Shown: positions 13,266 to 19,366 of the stretch, in pieces | Layout of the letters: every line of letters begins with the position of its first letter | Numbering within the stretch: position 1 is the first letter of the stretch | Virus record (IMG/VR): IMGVR_UViG_3300025687_004466 | Span: 1 to 20,310 of that record | DNA: 20,310 nucleotides | Reading direction: 5' to 3' (one strand) | DNA from: a virus | Made by a program: the position numbers and the translations under genes | Notes under the pieces: generated by a model | Databases searched by the model: none | Told to the model about the DNA's origin: nothing | What the model saw: the letters and a program-made list of their open reading frames with translations, nothing else

Positions 13266-14383
13266 ACTCGGAGGATGACCAGGTTCTCATTGAACCGTCC
13301 ATTTAATTTGGCTTCTACTGCTTTAATATCTTTAAAGAACTTACGGCTGTTAGGTTTACTTGCTTTTGTAAGTTCTTTAATCTGCTCATCTGGTTTACGA
13401 AGCGTCTTCATAACGCTCTGTGTTGGGTCATAACCAATGACAGCATTGTTCTTCACGTATAACCCGCCTGAGTGCTGGTCTGCTACATAGTATTGTAGCT
13501 TGCGATTCTTAGTGTTGTACACAAACATTTCTTTAGCACCAAGGATCTTTACTGGCTTCTCTGACTTGATATCGCCAAATTCCTTCTGGTATTTGAGTTT
13601 TGCTACTACTTTCTCAGGTGGAACTGGCTTTTTACGTCGCGGAGTCTTGGCAACCTTCTTAAACTGTACATAACTCAATGCATCAGCGATTACTTGCTCA
13701 GCAAACTTTACAAGGTTGCGCAGTTCAATCTTACCGTAATTAGCATAGTACTCAGCAACTTCTTCGTCGCCGTCGTGTGCTGCGCGGAATTCAGCGAGCT
13801 TTGCTTCCCATACATCAGTGATTACTGAAATATGCTGCGGCAGGATGTTAGCAACTTTTAGTACATCAATAGGATTTTCACCCTTAACCGGCTTACATCC
13901 GTTGAGAATAAAGTTATCCAGTAGCCCTTCTAGCTCACCCGCTGCTTCATTTGCCTTCTCGAGCATACGTTCCTGAATAGTAGGACCCTTGGGTTTTGCT
14001 TCTTCCTCTGCTTCTTCTACTTCCGGAGCATCGTTTACGTGACGCTCTACTTCAAAATTGATGCGCTCAATTTCATTTTCGTTAAGCTCTAGCCCTTGGT
14101 TGCTCATACGACACAACCAGCCCACTGTATTAGTGAGCTTCGCATCTGCGGTGCCTTTGATCACTTTATAAGCGTCGGTTTTACCTTGTTCTTTAAAGTA
14201 ATCCAGCATCATCTGCTTGGCTTGTTTGCTATCACAAGTATAGTTGTACCAGTTCATAGCAGTAACTAATGCTGATGTGCGACTTTCTTCAGCAGGCTGT
14301 TCTGCCCAAGTAGGCTCTTGTCCTACATATTTGGCTTCTGCGGCTGCTGCCTTGATTTTGTTGCTTTGAGGCTTACGGGCCAT
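13259..14383 (-). CDS. Conserved phage protein of unknown function under a sigma70 promoter
   Basis: 374 residues, no named family recognised. It begins with an Ala/Lys-rich segment, then SALVTAMNWYNYTCDSKQAK (about 37-56), an acidic linker at about 120-130 (EVEEAEEEAKPKG), a helical region with LEGLLDNFILNGCKPVKG, a basic patch at about 243-263 (KVAKTPRRKKPVPPEKVV), and a C-terminal beta segment (MFVYNTKNRKLQYYVADQHS). I recall similar proteins in marine T4-like phages without a function. Start ATG 14381-14383 has GGAG eight bases upstream. A perfect sigma70 promoter precedes it, so it may be made early as well as late; the basic patch suggests nucleic-acid contact. It is followed by gp13, which it may be cotranscribed with. 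Confidence 0.7.
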   Translation of the reverse strand: MARKPQSNKIKAAAAEAKYVGQEPTWAEQPAEESRTSALVTAMNWYNYTCDSKQAKQMMLDYFKEQGKTDAYKVIKGTADAKLTNTVGWLCRMSNQGLELNENEIERINFEVERHVNDAPEVEEAEEEAKPKGPTIQERMLEKANEAAGELEGLLDNFILNGCKPVKGENPIDVLKVANILPQHISVITDVWEAKLAEFRAAHDGDEEVAEYYANYGKIELRNLVKFAEQVIADALSYVQFKKVAKTPRRKKPVPPEKVVAKLKYQKEFGDIKSEKPVKILGAKEMFVYNTKNRKLQYYVADQHSGGLYVKNNAVIGYDPTQSVMKTLRKPDEQIKELTKASKPNSRKFFKDIKAVEAKLNGRFNENLVILRVH

Positions 14384-14412
14384 TGCTAACTCCTATTTGT
14401 TAGTATCTGCTT

Positions 14413-14441
14413 ATTATAGAGCCCTGACCCAATGTTGTCAA
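14413..14441 (-). promoter_or_regulatory. Perfect sigma70 promoter for the 374-residue gene
   Basis: The minus strand has TTGACA (14436-14441), a 17-base spacer and TATAAT (14413-14418). Both hexamers are full consensus. The sequence around the -35, AGGTTGACAAC, is identical to that at the exonuclease promoter, suggesting related origin or selection. Confidence 0.88.
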
Positions 14442-14454
14442 CCTGGTCAAAGCG

Positions 14455-14462
14455 GATAAATA
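14455..14462 (+). promoter_or_regulatory. Late-type promoter GATAAATA for the gp14 operon
   Basis: The plus-strand GATAAATA core, one base off TATAAATA, lies 72 bases before the gp14 ATG. The same GATAAATA variant precedes gp19 and the short fibre gene. The gp14 start itself has no obvious Shine-Dalgarno. Confidence 0.5.
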
Positions 14463-14534
14463 CATAAAAATTTGCCGTGAGTTCATAAAATGTACTTATT
14501 GTGGTAAATTTACAACATATAAAGATTATTTAAT

Positions 14535-15734
14535 ATGCCAAGATTAAGTTTATGGTCTCCTGAAAAACGAAACGATTACAAATATTTAGATCGAGTAATT
14601 TCCGAACAATATACAGTCGGAGGGCTCGACATATATATTCACAAATATTTGGGTCCAAAAGTTTCTGGGGATTATTCTACAGAATCAAGTAATTACGATG
14701 TTACTCGTCCTGTATATTCTGAAACTAATCCGCTTTTTATCGAAGACTTATTCACCTTAGAAAATAGAGATCGTGATTATGATGAATCTATTTACAGATT
14801 AAGAGGTGTATATAATGTTCAGGATATTGATTTTAATTTAAGTCAATTTGGGTTATTCATTCAAAACGATACTATATTTGTAACGTTTCATTATAATGAT
14901 ATGATTGATACATTAGGACGTAAATTAATGTCTGGCGATGTTATCGAAGTTCCTAATTTAAAAGATTTTCATCCACTAGATCCTAATACTCCGATTGGGC
15001 TGCCGAAGTTTTATGTTATTCAGGATGCTTCATTTGCTAGCGAAGGCTTTTCCAAAACCTGGATGCCACACATTTGGCGTGTTAAAGCAGTCCCGATGGT
15101 GGGCGCACAAGAATACAAAGATATTTTAGATGGCTACACTAATGAGAAAGGTAACGAAACTGGCGATTTAACTGATTACTTAACTACATACAATAAAAAC
15201 AAAGACATTAACGATAAAATTCTTGCTCAAGCAGAAGTAGAAGTTCCGCTAGCAGGGTATGACGTTAGTAAGTTTTATGTTGCTCCATACGGCAGCAACG
15301 GCGAACCCGAAGATGGTACTGGTATTAGTGCTGATAACTCTAGATTAACAGCGGATTTAGGTGCTGTTAAAGCAGATCGCAGTTTAGTATCACCAACTTC
15401 AGATGGTTACTTAGTTGGCTATTTAACAGGCAACGAGTATCCACCGAACGGGTTACCAGTAACTCCTGGTGTTAGCTTCCCAGTTAACCCAAGAGAAGGC
15501 GATTATGCATTACGACTAGACTATAGTCCAAACAGATTATTTAGATATGACGGAGCACGTTGGGTGAAAGTAGAAGATAATGTAAGAACTGAAATGACTT
15601 ACTTAAATAATGATAACACTACACAGCGCAGTTCATTCGTTAATAACCGTGCTACTGTTGAAACTACAGATAGAGGCACTATTCCAAGCAAACAAAGTCT
15701 GAGTCAACTTCTAAAACCAGAGGCGGATAATTGA
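14535..15734 (+). CDS. 14: Neck protein, T4 gp14-like, with C-terminal extension
   Basis: 399 residues; T4 gp14 is 256. Residues 18-200 show the gp14 pattern. YLDRVISEQYTVGGLDIYIH replaces the gp14 run before its YYVPR strand, NPLFIEDLFTLENRD stands for the LIFGED segment, and SQFGLFIQNDTIFVTFHYND followed by GDVIEVP and KFYVIQDA matches the FG...GDLIYFP...LFEI core. The remainder is an extension containing GDYALRLDYSPNRLFRYDGA and WVKVED, a Trp/Tyr module also seen in gp15 and the sheath insertion. gp14 partners gp13 in the neck. The gene leads a plus-strand operon; its TGA overlaps the next ATG (TGATG). The annotation rests on family pattern and neighbouring gp15. Confidence 0.75.
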   Translation: MPRLSLWSPEKRNDYKYLDRVISEQYTVGGLDIYIHKYLGPKVSGDYSTESSNYDVTRPVYSETNPLFIEDLFTLENRDRDYDESIYRLRGVYNVQDIDFNLSQFGLFIQNDTIFVTFHYNDMIDTLGRKLMSGDVIEVPNLKDFHPLDPNTPIGLPKFYVIQDASFASEGFSKTWMPHIWRVKAVPMVGAQEYKDILDGYTNEKGNETGDLTDYLTTYNKNKDINDKILAQAEVEVPLAGYDVSKFYVAPYGSNGEPEDGTGISADNSRLTADLGAVKADRSLVSPTSDGYLVGYLTGNEYPPNGLPVTPGVSFPVNPREGDYALRLDYSPNRLFRYDGARWVKVEDNVRTEMTYLNNDNTTQRSSFVNNRATVETTDRGTIPSKQSLSQLLKPEADN

Positions 15735-16177
15735 TGCAATTGTTTGAAATTCAAAAAACATTTTATCATGGATCGATGACAAGATTACCGGTTGGCACAA
15801 TATTAACTCCCAGATTAGAGGACTACGAAAATAATTGGGGTGGCACTGATTTTTACCGAGCGTTAGAAATGTATCAGCCAGCTAACATGATGTCACATAA
15901 AGAGTCAGTATTTATGTGCGACAATGAAGAAGATGTGGATGCCGCTGGCGGAGGCACAAATTGGTTATTTACTGTACAACCATTAGGCAAAATTGAGCGT
16001 CATGATTTAAATTGGGCTAGTGAGATATCTATGCTTGCGGATCAAGGATATGATATCGATAGCAATGAAATTGAAGATGCTGCGTACAACTACTGGCACG
16101 GAATTCCGCATCCAAACGAGTCCGTTTGGGAATACTTAGCACCTAAAGCAAAAATTATAAAAGTTGAGGAATATTAA
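15734..16177 (+). CDS. Putative Arr-like mono-ADP-ribosyltransferase
   Basis: 147 residues from the ATG at 15734, which overlaps the gp14 stop and has AGAGG upstream; a TTG three bases earlier is less likely. The start LFEIQKTFYHGSMTRLPVGT matches rifampin ADP-ribosyltransferase (Arr) FEVxxxxxYLHGTKAELKVGD, including the NAD-binding His-Gly (H12-G13). SVFMCDNEEDVDAAGGGTNW (58-77) lines up with the Arr Y-x-T-x-x-x-x-AA-x-W strand-helix, and LFTVQPLGKIERHD with IVEPEG-x-x-x-D. PHPNESVWEYLAPKAKIIKV matches the closing PGNP...S-Y-R-T-x-x-P-x-x-I-V. The fold transfers ADP-ribose from NAD+ to a protein, RNA or small molecule; the target here is unknown. A TAATG overlap links it to gp15. The exact acceptor-side catalytic residue is not clear, so activity is inferred. 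Confidence 0.6.
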   Translation: MQLFEIQKTFYHGSMTRLPVGTILTPRLEDYENNWGGTDFYRALEMYQPANMMSHKESVFMCDNEEDVDAAGGGTNWLFTVQPLGKIERHDLNWASEISMLADQGYDIDSNEIEDAAYNYWHGIPHPNESVWEYLAPKAKIIKVEEY

Positions 16178-17559
16178 TGGCACAGGTTGATTTCTTTTAC
16201 GACTCACAATTACGTAGATTCTTACTACAGTTTACAAGAATCTTCTCTGGATTTCAAGTTGAATACGGCAAGGATGATTTAGGTAATGTAACTTACTTAA
16301 CTGTTCCTGTGCGTTATGGTGATGCTTCGAGACAAGCACAAGCTATTATTCAAGATAATAGTGCAAATAAAATGCCATCTGCGCCTATGATGAGCTTTTA
16401 TGTTAGCAATACCAAGTATGCTAGAGAGCGTGTGCAAGAACCATATCACGTGGATACTACAAGTTATCGCCAGCGTGTTTGGGACGAGGCTACTCAAACA
16501 TACGAAACTACACAAGGTAATGCGTTTACTGTCAAACGTCATATGCCAGTTCCATACGATATTACTATTAAATTAGATATCTGGACCACAAATACAAATC
16601 AAAAATGGCAATTGTTTGAACAAATTGCCCCAATGTTTAATCCAAGTTTAGAAATCCAAAGCACAGACAACTATATTGACTGGACCAGCCTAAGCGTCAT
16701 TGAATTAAATGATATTAACTATAGCTCTCGGACAATTCCAGTTGGTACAGATGAACCAATTGATATTATGACAATGACATTTACTCTACCTGTGTGGATT
16801 AGTATGCCTGCTAAAGTTACTAAACTTGGCGTTATTCATAAAGTTATTGCCAGCATGTATGATGCAGATGGCGATGCTATTAATGCGTTGCAAAATGATG
16901 ACTTACTGTTAGGTACTCGCATGAAAGTAACCCCTCACGGATACCAGGTGCTTCTCATCGGCAATCAACTTCAAGTGTTAAAGCAAAGTGCTGTTGATGA
17001 ACCTAATACTGATTTAGGGGCGTTAAGCACACAAGAAGATAGCATTGTATTATGGCATCCTGTGATTGAGGAGTATGGTAAATTGCGGGACGGTATTAGT
17101 CAAATACGTTTAGAAAACGAAACTAACGATATTGAAATTGTAGGTACTGTTGCTTATCATCCGACAGACGATCGTATCATGCTGTTTACTGTTGACGAAG
17201 ATACACTTCCAGTTAACACAATGCTTCCTGTAACAGCGGTCATTGACCCACAGCGTAGCGGTCCAAATGCTGGCTTGGCAGCAGCATCAACAGGTCAACG
17301 TTATTTGTTAACCGACAACATCGGCGACCTAGATAATACAGATGCATCAGATAGTTGGGGATCAATTGTTGCTAACACAAATGATATTATTGAATACAAC
17401 GGAACCGACTGGGTTGTTAAATTTAATGCAGGTGGCGCAGAAAATATTGAATATGTTACGAATTTAACCACTAATTTACAATACAAATGGGACGGAGGGC
17501 AATGGGTTAGGAGTTATGAGGGATTATACACGGGGGGTTCGTGGTCATTAGTGATCTAG
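16177..17559 (+). CDS. 15: Tail sheath stabiliser / tail completion protein, T4 gp15-like, enlarged
   Basis: 460 residues; T4 gp15 is 272. The start MAQVDFFYDSQLRRFLLQFT matches gp15 FGYFYNSSFRRYATLMGDLF. It continues with YLTVPVRYGDASR, the MPSAPMMSFYVSN strand, VPYDITIKLDIWTTNTNQKW, QIAPMFNPSL and a TFTLPVWISMPA segment, all typical of gp15, which caps the sheath and joins tail to neck. Residues after about 240 are an extension, ending in Trp/Tyr/Asp-rich stretches such as NDIIEYNGTDWVVKFNAG and LQYKWDGGQWVRSYEG. The start has GAGGAA upstream and overlaps the previous TAA. Its 3' end overlaps the start of the Nudix gene by 19 bases. Confidence 0.85.
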   Translation: MAQVDFFYDSQLRRFLLQFTRIFSGFQVEYGKDDLGNVTYLTVPVRYGDASRQAQAIIQDNSANKMPSAPMMSFYVSNTKYARERVQEPYHVDTTSYRQRVWDEATQTYETTQGNAFTVKRHMPVPYDITIKLDIWTTNTNQKWQLFEQIAPMFNPSLEIQSTDNYIDWTSLSVIELNDINYSSRTIPVGTDEPIDIMTMTFTLPVWISMPAKVTKLGVIHKVIASMYDADGDAINALQNDDLLLGTRMKVTPHGYQVLLIGNQLQVLKQSAVDEPNTDLGALSTQEDSIVLWHPVIEEYGKLRDGISQIRLENETNDIEIVGTVAYHPTDDRIMLFTVDEDTLPVNTMLPVTAVIDPQRSGPNAGLAAASTGQRYLLTDNIGDLDNTDASDSWGSIVANTNDIIEYNGTDWVVKFNAGGAENIEYVTNLTTNLQYKWDGGQWVRSYEGLYTGGSWSLVI

Positions 17560-17987
17560 CAGCCGTAGGTGTTTGGTTTTATTCTTATAACACCCATCGT
17601 TATCTATATTTGATGCGTAACGATCCTAAACATCCTTACCATTGGGGACTACCCGGCGGTAAAGTTGAGAATAGCGAAACATTATTAGATACTATTACTC
17701 GCGAATGCTCTGAAGAAATAGGTAGTTTACCAGAATATATTAAACTCGTTCCTATTGAGCAGTTTACAGGTCCTAATAATCATTTTATCTATCACACCTT
17801 CTTTTGTTTAGTAGCCAATGAATTTATTCCAAAGCTCAACGATGAACATTTAGGATATGCGTGGTTAGATAAAGGAATTATTCCAAAGCCTCTACACCCA
17901 GGACTTTGGGCTACTATTAATATCGAAGATATCTATAATAAAATTGAAACTGTGGAAAATTTGTACGGTTACGAAATATCGCAATGA
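17541..17987 (+). CDS. Nudix hydrolase
   Basis: 148 residues starting at GTG 17541, with a GGGGGG run just upstream inside gp15. The complete Nudix box GX5EX7REUXEEXGU is present at residues 40-61 (G40, E46, R54, E55, E58, E59, G61), preceded by HWGLPGG. Such enzymes hydrolyse a nucleoside diphosphate linked to another group (ADP-ribose, NAD, dinucleoside polyphosphates, oxidised nucleotides or mRNA caps); T4 NudE.1 acts on ADP-ribose and related compounds. No residue seen here fixes the substrate. It ends an operon with gp14, the Arr-like protein and gp15, and converges on the minus-strand gene at 17969 with a 19-base overlap. Confidence 0.92.
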   Translation: MVISDLAAVGVWFYSYNTHRYLYLMRNDPKHPYHWGLPGGKVENSETLLDTITRECSEEIGSLPEYIKLVPIEQFTGPNNHFIYHTFFCLVANEFIPKLNDEHLGYAWLDKGIIPKPLHPGLWATINIEDIYNKIETVENLYGYEISQ

Positions 17988-18640
17988 CTAATAAAGTCTC
18001 TGACTGTCATTGTTTTAACATTTGAATATTGGCGCCATTCATTTGGCGTAACGCCTTGATCAATAACATGGTGAAATTTGGTAGTTGAGTATGTTTTTAT
18101 TACATTACCAACTGTATCAATCATTTTAGATCTGCGCTGCGTTCCAGTGACATCATATTCATCATAACCCACTAAAAACACATCATTGTGACCATCAAAT
18201 GCCGCTAAGTATGCTGCTACAGCTTCCTCGGTACTTTTAAATCCATGCGGAATAATAAAAAATTCACCAGGTGTCTTAAGACAATTTGTAGTACTAGTAT
18301 ACACAATAATGTCTTCTGTTAAATTTAAATCAATTAATTCTTGAAGTTTTAACGGATCAAATGTAACGTGAAAATTCCCTTTAATTTGATGATATAAACT
18401 TCCTGTTGTGTATACGTTTAATGGTAATGAATTTAATAATCCGTGATATAACATCAACCGATCAAGTTTAAATTTAGTGCTCGAATCGCCGATACTTACA
18501 CAAACAGCACGTCCGGATATTGAGTTAATATTGATTGGATTTTCAATAAATTCGCGTTCTTGATGTTTACGGCCATTGGTAATTTTTACTCCAGTGATTA
18601 CAAATTCGCCATCATAATCTGATCTATATACTTCCTGCAT
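17969..18640 (-). CDS. Fibre-linked protein of unknown function, possible Rossmann-like fold
   Basis: 223 residues. It opens MQEVYRSDYDGEFVITGVKI, then SISGRAVCVSIGDSSTKF, alternating strands and helices, EDIIVYTSTTNCL, VAAYLAAFDGHNDVFLVGYD (about 136-155) and a final VRDFISHCDIS. I recall this pattern (YRSDYDGEFV, GRA, AAFDGH-x-x-x-F-x-x-GY, F-x-x-x-CDI) as a family found beside tail-fibre genes of marine myoviruses. The alternating hydrophobic strands and VGYDEYD resemble MptE/DUF115-type Rossmann proteins, but that is weak. No glycosyltransferase DXD motif is clear. Its ATG overlaps the stop of the short fibre gene (TAATG), implying coupled synthesis. A fibre-assembly or glycan-related role is possible. 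Confidence 0.7.
   Translation of the reverse strand: MQEVYRSDYDGEFVITGVKITNGRKHQEREFIENPININSISGRAVCVSIGDSSTKFKLDRLMLYHGLLNSLPLNVYTTGSLYHQIKGNFHVTFDPLKLQELIDLNLTEDIIVYTSTTNCLKTPGEFFIIPHGFKSTEEAVAAYLAAFDGHNDVFLVGYDEYDVTGTQRRSKMIDTVGNVIKTYSTTKFHHVIDQGVTPNEWRQYSNVKTMTVRDFISHCDIS
17982..18012. terminator. Possible compound hairpin terminator between convergent genes
   Basis: CAATGAC (17982-17988) pairs with GTCATTG (18006-18012), enclosing a nested AGTC-TCT-GACT hairpin at 17995-18005. Four T residues follow on the plus strand. It lies at the convergent 3' ends of the Nudix gene and the 17969 gene. The stem is AT-rich and the T tract short, so termination is uncertain. Confidence 0.35.
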
Positions 18641-19257
18641 TAATATGACCCACCATCAATTGTTTTGTTGTCTAGTGTTTGTGTATCAGAAGTACCAACT
18701 ACTGTTCCCAATGGTGCTGTTTTATCGTGCCAAGTTTGTAATGCAGAACTTACGGTAACATCACTTTGATCGTTACCGGCATCATCTGTGGCAATAAGAT
18801 ATGTACCATCAAAATTTAAATTTGTTCTTGCGATTAAATTAACACTGTTATTTTGTATTGTGTGTCCACTGGTAGCTAGCGACGACCACGATAAATTGCC
18901 TGAGCCATCAGTTACTAATGTTTGTAAATTTATTCCATCTGTAGTTGGAAATGTAAACGCTCCATTGATAGTCAGGCTTGATGCTTTTAACCCTGCAACT
19001 TGTAACGGAGCATATGCAATTAATGTCACATCGCCTGACGTGCCTCCTTGTTCATTAGAACTAGCTAAAATAAATTGATTTGCTGATTCATCCCACAGTA
19101 AAACCTGATTAGTATCGCCACCTCGTTCAAAAACAACACCAATATCCTTAGTATTACTGATTCCAGAACTAGCATTGTTATTTAAAACAACAATTGGATC
19201 GTCAAACGCTGATGTAGTGGTTGATATTTGCGCAAGTTTAGGTCTAGTCAAGCCCAT
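18640..19257 (-). CDS. Short tail fibre / adaptor-type protein
   Basis: 205 residues. MGLTRPKLAQISTTTSAFDD is followed by KDIGVVFERGGDTNQVLLWD and ESANQFILASSNEQG, a beta-rich pattern common in marine T4-like fibre proteins. LVTDGSGNLSWSS and GTSDTQTLDNKTIDGGSY are typical fibre shaft repeats (T-Q-T-L-x-N-K-T-I), with the protein ending right after one of them, so it looks like a short fibre or adaptor rather than a receptor tip. A GATAAATA late promoter is located 23 bases before its ATG, beyond the terminator of the long fibre gene. AAAAAGG lies 11-13 bases before the ATG as a ribosome-binding site. It is coupled to the 17969-18640 gene. Confidence 0.75.
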   Translation of the reverse strand: MGLTRPKLAQISTTTSAFDDPIVVLNNNASSGISNTKDIGVVFERGGDTNQVLLWDESANQFILASSNEQGGTSGDVTLIAYAPLQVAGLKASSLTINGAFTFPTTDGINLQTLVTDGSGNLSWSSLATSGHTIQNNSVNLIARTNLNFDGTYLIATDDAGNDQSDVTVSSALQTWHDKTAPLGTVVGTSDTQTLDNKTIDGGSY

Positions 19258-19279
19258 AAGTATTCATTACCTTTTTACA

Positions 19280-19287
19280 TATTTATC
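19280..19287 (-). promoter_or_regulatory. Late-type promoter GATAAATA for the short fibre gene
   Basis: The minus-strand core GATAAATA, one base from the T4 late consensus, lies between the fibre terminator and the ATG at 19257. The predicted start point is near 19273, leaving a leader of about 16 bases with AAAAAGG. Confidence 0.6.
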
Positions 19288-19313
19288 TGGTTATGGGATT
19301 AGAAATTTTGGTC

Positions 19314-19346
19314 AAAAAGAAGGAGCGTTTCCGCTCCTTCTTTTTT
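19314..19346. terminator. Bidirectional Rho-independent terminator after the long fibre gene
   Basis: AAGAAGGAGCG (19317-19327) pairs with CGCTCCTTCTT (19332-19342), an 11-bp stem around TTTC (GAAA on the minus strand). T tracts follow on both strands. It stands about 20 bases after the stop of the minus-strand fibre gene, so its main role is to end that transcript. Confidence 0.92.
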
Positions 19347-19366
19347 GGTATTATAACCCTAATGGA

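Larger units (their letters stand above)
14384..14534. other. Divergent intergenic control region
   Basis: These 151 bases are the longest gap in the window and separate the minus-strand gp13 cluster from the plus-strand gp14 cluster. They hold a perfect sigma70 promoter on the minus strand, a GATAAATA late-type element on the plus strand, and an AT-rich stretch with no gene or terminator that I can support. Confidence 0.7.

Noticed and set aside
14518-14523. TATAAA as a sigma70 -10 for gp14
   Set aside because: No acceptable -35 hexamer lies 16-18 bases upstream, and the GATAAATA late element nearby is a better candidate.
15731-15733. TTG start for the Arr-like protein
   Set aside because: The immediately following ATG overlaps the gp14 stop in the usual TGATG arrangement and is the simpler choice.
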